Assembly (NCBI GenBank): GCA_037179515.1
Contig: JAXCGZ010007666.1
Span: 53,501-117,500, forward strand
Length of the DNA: 64,000 nt
From: Halocaridina rubra
Taxonomy: Eukaryota; Arthropoda; Malacostraca; Decapoda; Atyidae
Reading direction: 5' to 3'
Under the pieces are notes generated by a model. That model saw only the letters and a list, made by a program, of their open reading frames with translations. It made no database searches and was not told the DNA's origin. This document shows positions 17,350 to 27,446 of the stretch, piece after piece; positions within the stretch are counted from its first letter, which is position 1; each line of letters begins with the position of its first letter. The position numbers and the translations under genes were made by a program.

Positions 17350-17720
17350 ACAAATAGTTGCTGCTCACACATTAATTAAACTTAATGATTTACTGCAATT
17401 TCCCTTAAAACTAGGCTCTCTATATGTAAACTGATATCACCTTCTCTGTTCTCTAAGTTAAGAACTAATTATTCTCATAGTAAGGAATACAAAAATGGTG
17501 ATGATGCCGATAATAACGATCCTGTATCAGGTGTTATCATTACTACATTATTGTTAACATTTTCATTACAGCATTATTATTTTCTAGGAAAGCAATATTT
17601 ACTTTTACTGAATGTATTACCCACTTATTTATTAGTTAATTACATGTCTACTTATAAATTACTCTTCAATTGTATACGAATAGCCATAGTACAAAAATGG
17701 AAATAAATGTTTGTTTGTTT

Positions 17721-17855
17721 CGCCTGTTGTGTAGAGAATAATAAATGATATATACAACAAAGGTGGCAGCAAAAGTTCAACTGAATACACAACAGTGGAG
17801 TACGACTACAAAATACATCAGTTTTATAAGGCAGGCTAAGAATAACAATACGACA
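17721..17855 (+). repeat. gypsy-type LTR, copy 2, right part (element C)
   Basis: The LTR resumes after the LINE (CGCCTGTTGTGTAGAG) and runs to AACAATACGACA at 17855, matching copy 1 to its end at 11839. Confidence 0.7.
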
Positions 17856-17881
17856 ATGTTGCTTGCATTCATATGACTACT

Positions 17882-18083
17882 TGTGTGTGTGTGTAATTAC
17901 GTAAATGTGCTTACGGTAAAGAGCCCAAAGCTCGTAACTTCCTGTCTCCTGATCGGTTCAATTTTGTACTTAGTGATACTTATCATACTTGCCCTTAAAC
18001 CTATGGCTTGATTTTGCATTAACTACCTCCTCCCTTAGCAAATTCCAATTATCAACTACTATTACACTAAAAAATTACTTCCT
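17882..18083 (-). mobile_element. CR1-group LINE 3' end, short fragment 1
   Basis: On the minus strand this is the last part of ORF2 and the 3' untranslated region (GAGCTTTGGGCTCTTTACCG, a GAGC/GCTC hairpin), ending in a (CA)n/(GT)n tail. It is heavily 5'-truncated and abuts a second fragment of the same family. Confidence 0.8.
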
Positions 18084-18469
18084 GTGCGTGTGTGTGCGTG
18101 ATTACCTAATTGCAATTACGGGAAAGAGCCCAATGCTCGTATCTTCCTGTGTCCTGATTGGTTCCATTATGTAATTAGTGATACTTATCATACTTGTCCT
18201 TAAAACTATGGATTGAATTAGCATTAACTACCTCCTCGCTTAACGAATTCCAATTATAAACTACTCTTACACTAAAAAAGGTGCTTGCAGCTTCATAATA
18301 AGTCTCCCGCGTGGGACAGTGTCAAATGCTTTCTGGAAGTCTAGGAATATGCAATCTGCCCAGCCCTATCTTTCCTGTAAGATTCGGCTTACCTCATCAT
18401 AATATTCTAATAAGTTTGTTACTGTTGATCTACCTTCTCTGAAGCAATGTTGCCTCACTGACATAAAGG
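18084..18469 (-). mobile_element. CR1-group LINE 3' end, fragment 2 with internal deletion
   Basis: This is the same family and strand as its neighbours. The 3' end and ORF2 C-terminus run to about 18282. The sequence then jumps to the middle of RT (TCCCGCGTGGGACAGTG, corresponding to HGRLIRKLQ) and ends at about 18469. About 1 kb of ORF2 is missing at the jump. Confidence 0.8.
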
Positions 18470-18551
18470 TGTGTGTGATTACCTAATTTTGTTTACGGGA
18501 AAGAGCCCAAAGCTCGTATCTTCCCGTCTCCTGATCGGTTCCATTTTAGAC

Positions 18552-21272
18552 TTAGTGATACTTATCATACCTGTCCTTAAAACTATGGATTGAGATAGCA
18601 TTAACTACCTCCTCGCTTAGCCAATTCCAATTATCAACTACTCTTACACTGAAAAAGTATTTCCTTACATCCAGCAAAGAAGTTTTCTTACGAAGCTTCA
18701 AACTATGACCTCTAGTTCTAGAGCCAGCCATATCAAAATATCGATCCCTATCCACTCTATCATAACCATGAAGGAATTTAAAGACTGTCACCATATCCCC
18801 CCTCACTCTTCTAGCTTCGAGTGATGGAAAGTCTAATTCCCTCAGCCTCTCATCATAACTGAGATTGCGTATTTCTGGCACCAGTTTCGTGGCATGTCTT
18901 TGAACTTTTTCAAGCTTAGCTATGTGCTTTTTCAAGTGCGGATTCCAAAAGGGGGCTGCATATTCGAGTTTTGGCCTCACATAGGTTACATAAATATTTC
19001 TGAACATTTCCTTGTCCATGTGCCTGAAGGCTACCCTTACATTTGATAAGAATGCATATGCTGCCCTTACTATGCCATTTATATGTATTTCTGAAGAGAA
19101 ATCTGCCAGTATGTTTACTCCTAGATCTCTCTCATTTTCTGTCTCTTGAACTTGTACTCCAGCCACCGAGTAGTCAAGCTTGGGCCTTCTTGCACTTGTA
19201 CCCATTCTCATTACCTTACATTTTGAAGTATTGAATTTCATTAGCCACTTTTCTGACCACTCATGCAGATTATTTAGATCCTCCTGAAGTTCTCTACCAT
19301 TGTTCTCGTTTTTTACTTTCTTCACAATCTTTGCATCATCTGCAAACATATTCATGAATGAATTTACAGACTCTGGTAGGTCATTTACATATACAAGGAA
19401 CAAAAGTGGCCCTAAAATTGAACCCTGTGGAACTCCACTACTAACTCTTCTCCATTCAGACACTGAGTGTCTTACTCTAACCCTCTGTTCCCTTCCTTCT
19501 AAGTAAGTTTTTATCCATTCCAAAACATTCCCACCTATTCTAGCCATTGATTGCAGCTTCCTAATAAGTCTCCCATGTGGAACAGTGTCAAACGCTTTCT
19601 GGAAGTCTAGGAATATGCAATCTGCCCAGCCCTCTCTTTCCTGTAAGATTTGGCTTACCTCAGCATAAAATTCTAATAAGTTTGTTACTGTTGATCTACC
19701 TTCTCTGAAGCCATGTTGCCTCACTGACAAAAAGTTGAAGGATTCCAAGTGAAGAGAGATATGTTTCCTTAGTAGTTTCTCCATAACTTTGCAAACTATG
19801 CTGGTCAAGGAAACTGGTCTATAGTTCAGAGCCGTATCCCTCCTTCCCTTTTTGAAGATAGGTATCACATTTGCTTGTTTCCAGCATCTTGGAATCTCCC
19901 CCGACTCCAGTGACTCCTTAAATATGATACTTAGTGCCACTGATATTGTGTTTGCGCATTTTTTAAGCACCTGAGGGGATATGTCATCAGGACCTGTAGC
20001 TTTATGAACATCTAAATCCATCAGCGCTTTGCATACCACTGTGGCTGTAAGGTTGATGTTCTCTAATACCGGCCCTTGAGCTTCTATCACTGCAATCTGA
20101 GGGGGTGGGGTATTTTCTACTGTAAATACTGACTGAAACTCCTTGTTCAATTCTTTGCAGATCTCTTCGTTCGTCTCAGTGATGCTTCCATCCGCTCTCT
20201 TTAGCCTTAAAACCTGTTCTTTTACCTTCAGTTTTCCTCTGATAAAGCTGTGGAAAAGCTTGGGATTTTCTTTAGCCTTCCTGGTGATGTCCCTCTCATA
20301 GTCTCTCTCTGCCTCTCTCCTTTTACTTAGGTAGTCATTTCTTGCTCTTTTGTAGGTTTGCCAGGCATTTATGTTTTTTCTCCTCCTATACCTTTTCCAG
20401 CATTTGTCTCTCCACTCCTTAGCTCTTTTACACCCATTATCGAACCATTTCTCTCTGGCATGAATTACACCTACTTTGGTGACAGGTATGCAGCAATCTA
20501 CAATCTTCCCATATTTCTCACAAAAGATGTCATACATTTCTTGTACAGATTTGTTGTAAAATAAGGTTCTCCAGTCAATAACTGCAAAAAGCTCATTCAT
20601 TTTGATGTAATCTCCTTTCCGATAGTTCCTCCTCATGTCCTCAGTGCCTCTACTCTCAGGAAGAATATCTTCAATGATATACTCCATCAACAACACACAG
20701 TGTTCACTCTTTCCAATTGGTGGTTCATACTCAACTTTTTCAATATCCAACACATTATCTGTGAACACTAGATCAAGTAGTGATGGCTCATCCCCACCTC
20801 TGGCCCTTGTTGGTTCCATTACATGTTGGTGTAGGAAATTCCCTTGTACGCAATCTAGGAATCTTGCCCCGAATGAGTCCTCACCACTGTGTGGGTCAAG
20901 ATTTTTCCAGTCTATCTCTTTATGATTAAAGTCTCCCATAATCAAAATCCTACATTTTTTTTCCCGTGCCATGTTAACAACTGAGTTTATGACTTCAATA
21001 GTACCTATATGACTTTCCTCATAAACTTCAAGCCTATTTTGGTTCCTTGGTGGGTTGTACACAACAGTTATTATAATGCTCTCTGACCCAGTATTTATGC
21101 GAGCAACAAGAAATTCCTTGAACTCACTTTCTATAGCCAAGTTTATTTCTTCGACTTGAATCCTTTCACTTATGAGCAGTGCTATCCCTCCACCAGTCCT
21201 CTCAGATCTTTCAACCCTTAGTATTCTGAAACCCTTAGGAAAAACTGTGACACTGTTTATGTCCTCACTCAA
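18552..21272 (-). CDS. CR1-group LINE ORF2, endonuclease-reverse transcriptase, almost intact
   Basis: It is open for 906 codons. The apurinic-type endonuclease part holds ERTGGGIALLIS, VYNPPR, MGDFNHKEIDW (metal site) and IGKSEHCVLL. RT holds [43 protein letters not shown] (first catalytic Asp), [20 protein letters not shown] and MFADDAKIV (catalytic Asp pair). The C-terminal block ends [10 protein letters not shown]. The first Met shown (MSEDINS) is not the real start: the frame before it (LRLLYTNADGLAGKAVELKD, 21283-21391) is the true N-terminus, separated by a 2-bp deletion near 21281 relative to copy E2. ORF1 ends at 21375, so ORF2 overlaps it slightly. Confidence 0.9.
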   Translation of the reverse strand: MSEDINSVTVFPKGFRILRVERSERTGGGIALLISERIQVEEINLAIESEFKEFLVARINTGSESIIITVVYNPPRNQNRLEVYEESHIGTIEVINSVVNMAREKKCRILIMGDFNHKEIDWKNLDPHSGEDSFGARFLDCVQGNFLHQHVMEPTRARGGDEPSLLDLVFTDNVLDIEKVEYEPPIGKSEHCVLLMEYIIEDILPESRGTEDMRRNYRKGDYIKMNELFAVIDWRTLFYNKSVQEMYDIFCEKYGKIVDCCIPVTKVGVIHAREKWFDNGCKRAKEWRDKCWKRYRRRKNINAWQTYKRARNDYLSKRREAERDYERDITRKAKENPKLFHSFIRGKLKVKEQVLRLKRADGSITETNEEICKELNKEFQSVFTVENTPPPQIAVIEAQGPVLENINLTATVVCKALMDLDVHKATGPDDISPQVLKKCANTISVALSIIFKESLESGEIPRCWKQANVIPIFKKGRRDTALNYRPVSLTSIVCKVMEKLLRKHISLHLESFNFLSVRQHGFREGRSTVTNLLEFYAEVSQILQEREGWADCIFLDFQKAFDTVPHGRLIRKLQSMARIGGNVLEWIKTYLEGREQRVRVRHSVSEWRRVSSGVPQGSILGPLLFLVYVNDLPESVNSFMNMFADDAKIVKKVKNENNGRELQEDLNNLHEWSEKWLMKFNTSKCKVMRMGTSARRPKLDYSVAGVQVQETENERDLGVNILADFSSEIHINGIVRAAYAFLSNVRVAFRHMDKEMFRNIYVTYVRPKLEYAAPFWNPHLKKHIAKLEKVQRHATKLVPEIRNLSYDERLRELDFPSLEARRVRGDMVTVFKFLHGYDRVDRDRYFDMAGSRTRGHSLKLRKKTSLLDVRKYFFSVRVVDNWNWLSEEVVNAISIHSFKDRYDKYH

Positions 21273-21374
21273 CTTAGTCTGTAATTGCTACTATATCTGC
21301 CTTACTGTTGTGAATCCTATCTTTTAATTCTACTGCCTTACCAGCTAATCCATCAGCATTTGTGTATAACAATC

Positions 21375-22454
21375 TTAATGAGGCCCCATCCCCTGATCTT
21401 CTGTCATTATCTTCTTTATCTCCCCTTTGTCTGGAAGCACTCTGTAATGAAAATTTTTCTTCTCTTCTTCATTTCTTTCATCATTTAACCTTCTTAACTC
21501 TTGCAACAAGTTTTTGATCTTTCCCATCTCTTCCTGTGTTCTGTATTGTCTAATGAACACTTCTTTGAATTCTTGAAGGTCTTTTAGACTTTTTTTTCTC
21601 AACAATATTTCCCTACATGTTTCCCCTCTCTCAAAGGTTACTTTTGTTGGTCTCGGCTTTCCTTCCCTCGAATATTTACCTAGTTGGTGTATGTTTACAA
21701 TATCCTCAGGACCACATACTACTCCAAGCTTTCTTATCAGGTCTACAACCCTAGCTTTATTTTCTTCAAGTCTCCCCTGCCATGTTGGCTCCTGGGACTC
21801 GCTTATGCCTGAGATTACCACTGTCTTCTCCTTATCAAGTACCTGTCTGATGAGTGGGTTTGCCCTTTCCATCACAACGTCTTTCATTTTTTCGATTACT
21901 GTCTCTTTATAGTCAACTGTTTGTATGTTTTCCAGTGCCACCACCTTTACAGCCTCTTTTACTGCCACATTCCCCTTTAGTGCATCAGCAAAGGAAGTTT
22001 TCATGGCATCATTTTCCATATTCAGCTCCTGGAACTCTTTTCTGAACTGTTCAATGTTTTCTTTAATCTGGACATTCCAAGCAGCAATCTCGTCTCTCTC
22101 AGAAGAGAGCAGTGAACTAACATGTAATTCCTTTAGGTTGTCATTCAGCTCTTTGTTTTTATCTTCTTGTTTAGAAAGTCTAGATTCTAGTTGACTCTTT
22201 TCCCCTTCCAGCTTCTTTATTCTTTTTTCTAGTTCGTTTCTCTCCTGCCCTTGTGCTTTATTTGCTTCCTCCAAAGATCTAATTTGCTCTCTGAGTGTTT
22301 CATTCTCTTTCATTTCTCCATCCATATTCTGAATTTTATCATCGAGGCTTATAACCATTTCCTCTAAATTCTTGATTTTCTGTTTGAGTCTCCTGATGGC
22401 TACCCCTCCTACCGACCCATGGATGGGAGAGGTTTGGGACAGAGATGGCGTCAT
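21375..22454 (-). CDS. CR1-group LINE ORF1, coiled-coil RNA-binding protein
   Basis: It is open for 359 codons from the Met at 22454. Residues about 20-130 form a long heptad-rich Glu/Lys/Leu coiled coil. A segment around residues 205-310 has VVISGISESQEP, VDLIRKLGVV, PRPTKVTFERGE and EFKEVFIRQYRT. It reads like the RRM-type RNA-binding fold of LINE ORF1 proteins, which coat the element's RNA and act as a chaperone. No zinc knuckle is seen. The frame is uninterrupted, unlike copy E2. RRM assignment is by pattern only. Confidence 0.82.
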   Translation of the reverse strand: MTPSLSQTSPIHGSVGGVAIRRLKQKIKNLEEMVISLDDKIQNMDGEMKENETLREQIRSLEEANKAQGQERNELEKRIKKLEGEKSQLESRLSKQEDKNKELNDNLKELHVSSLLSSERDEIAAWNVQIKENIEQFRKEFQELNMENDAMKTSFADALKGNVAVKEAVKVVALENIQTVDYKETVIEKMKDVVMERANPLIRQVLDKEKTVVISGISESQEPTWQGRLEENKARVVDLIRKLGVVCGPEDIVNIHQLGKYSREGKPRPTKVTFERGETCREILLRKKSLKDLQEFKEVFIRQYRTQEEMGKIKNLLQELRRLNDERNEEEKKNFHYRVLPDKGEIKKIMTEDQGMGPH

Positions 22455-22837
22455 TTTTATGTTCTCCCTCTCACAGAATATAGAAAGAAGACGAGAAAGA
22501 GGAAAAAAAAAAGAGAAAAACTTTTAATTAAGCTTCACACCGAATTTTTATATCTCCATATAAGTGCTATTTAGTGACTCAGTTTATCTCTTTTCTGGTA
22601 ACACACATCTTAACTTAAAAACTTGACCATGGTAATTTAAGGATAAAAAGAAAAAGAAAAAAAAAATGCAACAAAACAAAAGTCAAACCTGAAGGAAAAA
22701 TTCGAACCTGTGTCTGAGGTGGCACCGACCTGTTTCTGCTATATATTCTTCCTAACTGATAAACTCACTTGCTAACCAAGGTATGTTATCACAAGATTAG
22801 ACTTTACATTTAACTGTGTGTGTGTCTGTGTTTGTAC

Positions 22838-25440
22838 TTAGTGATACTTATAATACTTGTCCTTAAAACCATGGAATGGGTTAGCATTAACTACCTCCTC
22901 GCTTAGTGAATTCCAATTATCAACTACTCTTACACCAAAAAAGTACTTCCTTACATCCTGCAAAAAAGTTTTCTTATGAAGCTTCAAACTATGACCTCTA
23001 GTTCTAGTGCCAGCCAGATCAAAATAATAATCCCTATCCACTCTATCATAACCATGAAGGAATGTAATGACTGTCACCATATCCCCCCTCAATCTCCAAG
23101 CTTCGAGTGATGGTAAGTCTAATTCCCTCAGCCTCTCATCATAACTGAGATTGTGTATTTCTGACACCAGCTTTGTGGCATGTCTTTGAACTTTTTCAAG
23201 CATAGCTATGTGCTTTTTCAAGCGCGGATTCCAAAAGGGGGCTGCATAATCAAGTTTTGGCATCACATAGGTTGCATAAATATTTCTGAACATTTCCTTG
23301 TCCATGTGCCTGAAGGCTACCCTTACATTTGATAAGAATGCATATGCTGCCCTTACTATGCCATTTACATGAATTTCTGGAGACATATCAGACAGTATGA
23401 TTATTCCTAGATCTCTCTCATTATCTGTCTCTTGAAGTTGTACTCCTGCCACTGAGTAGTCAAGCTTGGGCCTTCTTGCACTTGAACCCATTCTCATTAC
23501 CTTACATTTTGACGTATTGATTTTCATTAGCCACTTTTCTGACCACTCATGCAGACTATTTAGATCTTCCTGAAGTTCTCTACCATTGTTCTCATTTCTT
23601 ACTTTCTTCACAATCTTTGCATCACCTGCAAACATATTCATGAACTAATTTACAGACTCTGGTAAGCCATTTACATATACAGGGAACAAAAGTGGCCCTA
23701 AACCTGAACCCTGTGGAACTCAACTACTAACTCTTCTCCATTTAGCGAGGAGTATCTTACTCTAACCCTTGGCTCCCCTCCTTCTAAGTAAGTTTTTATC
23801 CATTCCAAGACATTTCCACCTATTTCAGCCATTGCTTGCAGCTTCTTAATAAGTCTCCTATGTGGAACAGCGTCAAATGCTTTCTGGAAGTCTAGGAATA
23901 TGCAATCTGAACAGCCCTCTCTTTCCTGTAAGATTCAGCTTACCTCATAATAAAATTCTAATAAGTTTGTTACTGTTGATCAACCTTCTCTGAAGCCATG
24001 TTATCTAACTGACAAAAAGTTGAAGGATTCCAAGTGAAGTGAGATATGTTTCCTTAGTAGTTTCTCCATAACTTTGCAAACTATGCTGGTTCAAGGAAAC
24101 TGGTCTATAGTTTAGAGCCGTATCCCTCCTTCTCTTTTTAAAGATAGATATCACGTTCACTTTTTTCAGCATCTTGGAATCTCCCCTGACTCCAGTGACT
24201 TTTTAAATATGACACTTAGTGCCACTGATATTGAGTTTGCGCACTTTCTTTAGTACATGAGAGGATATATCATCAGGACTTGTAGCTTTCTGGACATCTA
24301 ACTTCATCAGCGCTTTGCATACCTCTGTGGCTGAAAGGATGATGTTCTGTAATACCAGCCCAAGAACTTCTATTTCTGCAATCTGAGGGGGTGGGGTAGT
24401 TTCTATTGTAAATACTAACTGAAACTCCTCGTTCAATTCTTTGCAGATCTCTTCATCCGTCTTAGTGATGCTTCCTTCCACTCTTAAGCCTTAAAACATG
24501 TTCTTTTACCTTCAGTTTTCCTCTGATAAAGCTGTGGAAAAGCTTGGAATTTTCTTTAGCCTTCCTGTTGATGTCCTTTCATAGTCTCTCTCTGCCTCTC
24601 TTCTTTTACTTAGTTAATAATTTTTTGCTCTTTTGTAGGTTTGCCAGGCATTTAAGCTTTTTCCCCTCGTATATCTTTTCCAGCATATGTTTCTCCACTT
24701 CTTAGCTCTTTTACACTCATTATCAAACCATTTCTCTCTGGCATGAATTACACCTACTTTGGTGACAAAGATGTCGTACATTACTTGAACAGATTTGTTG
24801 TAAACTAAGGTCCTTCAGTCAATAACAGCAAAAAGCTCATTCATTTTGATGTAATCTCCTTTCGAACAGTTCCTCCTCATGTCCACAGTGCCTCTACGCT
24901 CAAGCAGAACATCTTCAATGATATACTCCATCAACAACACACAGTGGTCACTCTTTCCAATTGATGGTTCATACTCAATTTTTTCAATATGCAACATGTT
25001 TTCTGTAAATACTAGATAAAGTAGTGATGGCTCATCCTCACCCCTGGCCCTTGTTGGTTCCAGTACATGTTGGTGTAGGAAATTCCCTTGTACGCAATCT
25101 AGGAATCTTGCCCCAAATGAATCCTCACTACTGAGTGGGTCAAGATTTATCCAATCTATCTCTTTGTGATTAAAATCTCACATAATCGAAATCCTACATT
25201 TTCTCTCCCGTGCCATGTTAACAAATGAGTTTAGGACTTCAATAGTACTTATATGATTTTCCTCATAAACTTCTAGCCACCTTTCACTTATGAGCAGTGC
25301 TATCCCTCCACCAGTCCTCTCAGATCTTTCAACTATTAATATTCTGAAGCCCTTAGGAAAAACTGTGACACTGTTTATGTCCTCACTCAACTCAGTCTCT
25401 GTAACTGCTAGTACAGTATATCTGCCTTACTGTTGTGAAT
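22838..25440 (-). pseudogene. LINE ORF2 pseudogene of copy E2
   Basis: The longest open piece (22838-23641) starts at MNMFAGDAKIV, where the catalytic Asp pair reads Gly-Asp instead of Asp-Asp, and runs to the C-terminus. Upstream pieces at 24203-24481, 24815-24997 and 25178-25390 hold the start of RT and the endonuclease out of frame with each other. The N-terminal MSEDINSVTVFPKGF is the same as in E1, and the deletion in the endonuclease removes VYNPPR. Confidence 0.85.
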
Positions 25441-25479
25441 CCTATATTTCAGTTCTACTGCCTTACCAGCTAATCCATC

Positions 25480-26613
25480 AGCATTTGTGTATAACAGTCT
25501 TAATAAGGCCCCATCCCCTGATTTTCTGTCATTATCTTCTTTATCTCCCCTATATCTGGAAGAACACTTAAATAAAAAATTTTCTTCTCTTCTTCCTTTC
25601 TTTCCTCATTTAACCTTCTTGCCTCTTGCAACAAGGTTTTTGATACTTTCCATCTGTTCCTGTGTTCTGTTTCATCTAATGAACACTTCTTTGAATTATT
25701 GAAGGTCTTTTAGACCTTTTTTCTTCATCAATATTTCTCTACATGTGTCCCCTCTCTCAAAGGTTACTTTTGTTGGTCTCTGCTTTCCCTCCCTAGAATA
25801 TTTACCTAGTTGGTGAATGTTTCCAATATCCTCAGGTTTACAACCCTAGCTTTATTTTCTTCAAGTCTCCCCTGCCATGTTGGCTCCTGGGATTCGCTCA
25901 TGCCTGAGATTACCACTGTTTTCTCCTTATTAACTGCCTGTTTAATCAGTGGATATGCCTTTTCCATCAAAACGTCTTTCATTTTTTCCATTACTGTTTC
26001 TTTACAGTCAATTGTTTGTATTTCTTCCAGTGCCACCATCTCCACAGCCTCTATTATTGCCACATTCCCCTTTAAAGCATCAGCAAAGGAAGTTTTCATG
26101 GCATCATGTTCCATATTCAGCTCCTGAAACTCTTTTCTAAACTGTTCGATGTTTTCCTTAATCTGGACATTCCAAGCTGCAATCTTGTCTCTCTCAGAAA
26201 AGAGCAGTGAACTAACATCTAATTCATTTAAGTTGTCATTTAGCAGTTTGTTGTTATCTTCTTGTTTAGAAATTCTGGTGTCTAGTTCACTCTTTTCCCC
26301 TTCCAGCTTCTTTATTCAACTTTCTAGTACTTTTCTCACTTGCCCTTGTGCATTATTTGCTTCCTCCAAACATCTTATTTCCTCTCTGAATGTTGCATTC
26401 TCTTTCATTTCTCTGTTCATACTCCGAATTTTAACATCAAGGTTTATAACCATTGTCTCCAATTCCTTGATTTTCTGTTTTGATCACCTAACAGCTACTC
26501 CTCCTCCTGCTACATCACCTGGAGATCCTCTACCACCCCTCCCCAACCATTGGATGGGGGGGTTTGGGACAGAGATGGCCTTATTTTCATGTTTTCCCTT
26601 TCACAGAATATAG
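25480..26613 (-). pseudogene. LINE ORF1 pseudogene of copy E2
   Basis: It aligns along its length with ORF1 of E1. The clearest open segment is 25806-26114 (MKTSFADALKGNVAI, VVISGMSESQEPTWQ). Short deletions near 25835 and 25600 and stops elsewhere break it, and the coiled-coil half at 26150-26600 is in pieces. Confidence 0.78.
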
Positions 26614-27019
26614 AGAGAAGAAGAAGAAAAAAAAAGAGAAAAGCTTCTATTTAAGCTTCACACAGAATTTCTATATCTTCATATGAGTACTATTTAGTTA
26701 CTCAATTCATCTATTTTCTGGTAACACATATCCTAACGTAAAATTTGACTTTGGTAATTTAAGGGGGAAAAAATACAAAACAAAAGTCCACTTGAAGGAA
26801 AATTCTAATTTGTATCTGAGGAGACACCCACCTGTTTAAGTTATATATTCTTTTTAACTGATAAACTGTCTATTTCAGGAAAAAAAGAAATATTAATCAC
26901 TAGCTAACCAAGGTATGTTATCACAGGATCTGATTTTATATTTAACTCAATTTATACAAAATAAAAAATAATAAGAGAGAGCAAAGAGAAAACAATAAGA
27001 CAGCTGTGCTACTTGGCAA

Positions 27020-27053
27020 CTTAACTCAGTACTGTTGACAGTACTGAGTTAAG
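27020..27053. other. perfect 15-bp inverted repeat with 4-nt loop
   Basis: CTTAACTCAGTACTG, loop TTGA, then CAGTACTGAGTTAAG. It is followed at once by a (GT)n run. No T-run typical of a terminator follows and no coding context is present, so its role is unknown. Confidence 0.9.
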
Positions 27054-27084
27054 TGTGTGTGTGTGTGTGTAATATTATTTTACA

Positions 27085-27194
27085 TTCACCTGTGATTGAG
27101 AAGGGGTCCAGATAGGACCCGATATATAGCGTTATTTTTTCCATGTATTGTTTCACTGATGAGCTTCCTTACCATTTAGTGCTGTAGGCTAACA
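27085..27194 (+). repeat. Penelope-like element end, candidate (hammerhead-like fold)
   Basis: TGAGAAG is followed by a hairpin GGGTCC-AGATA-GGACCC, then GATATATAGC, a T-rich stretch and GTTTCACTGATGAGCTTCCTTACC up to the (TA)n tract. The same order is found inverted at 47346-47416 and, more loosely, in the 29-31 kb array. Hammerhead ribozymes flanking Penelope-like elements have a comparable core around a short stem; this copy would be degenerate. Confidence 0.4.

Positions 27195-27446
<252 letters not shown>

Larger units (their letters stand above)
12389..17720 (+). mobile_element. two-ORF CR1/L2-group LINE, degraded copy inside LTR
   Basis: It starts at TTCAAATTTAAGTCAGAG, about 118 bp inside the 5' end of the sister copy on the minus strand (42710). 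It ends in GGAAATAAATG followed by GTTT repeats at 17720. It holds ORF1 and ORF2 remnants in the usual order and carries its own insertion at 16512-16867. It splits the second LTR of element C, so it arrived later than that element. The exact clade (CR1, L2, Crack or Daphne type) cannot be fixed by eye. Confidence 0.82.
18470..22814 (-). mobile_element. near full-length CR1-group LINE (copy E1)
   Basis: The minus-strand order is a 5' untranslated region of about 360 bp (22455-22814), ORF1 and ORF2, then a 3' untranslated region with the hairpin GAGCTTTGGGCTC and an AGGTAATCACAC-type tail. The 5' limit is set by where similarity to copy E2 (up to about 26947) stops. It is the best preserved autonomous-type LINE in the window. 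Confidence 0.86.
22815..26947 (-). mobile_element. CR1-group LINE, degraded full-length copy E2
   Basis: It has the same order as E1 and the same strand, directly head to tail with it. The 3' untranslated region is cut short by a (GT)n run at 22815. The 5' untranslated region (26614-26947) aligns with that of E1. Many frameshifts and a deletion of about 140 bp in the endonuclease (near 25278) make it non-functional. Confidence 0.85.
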
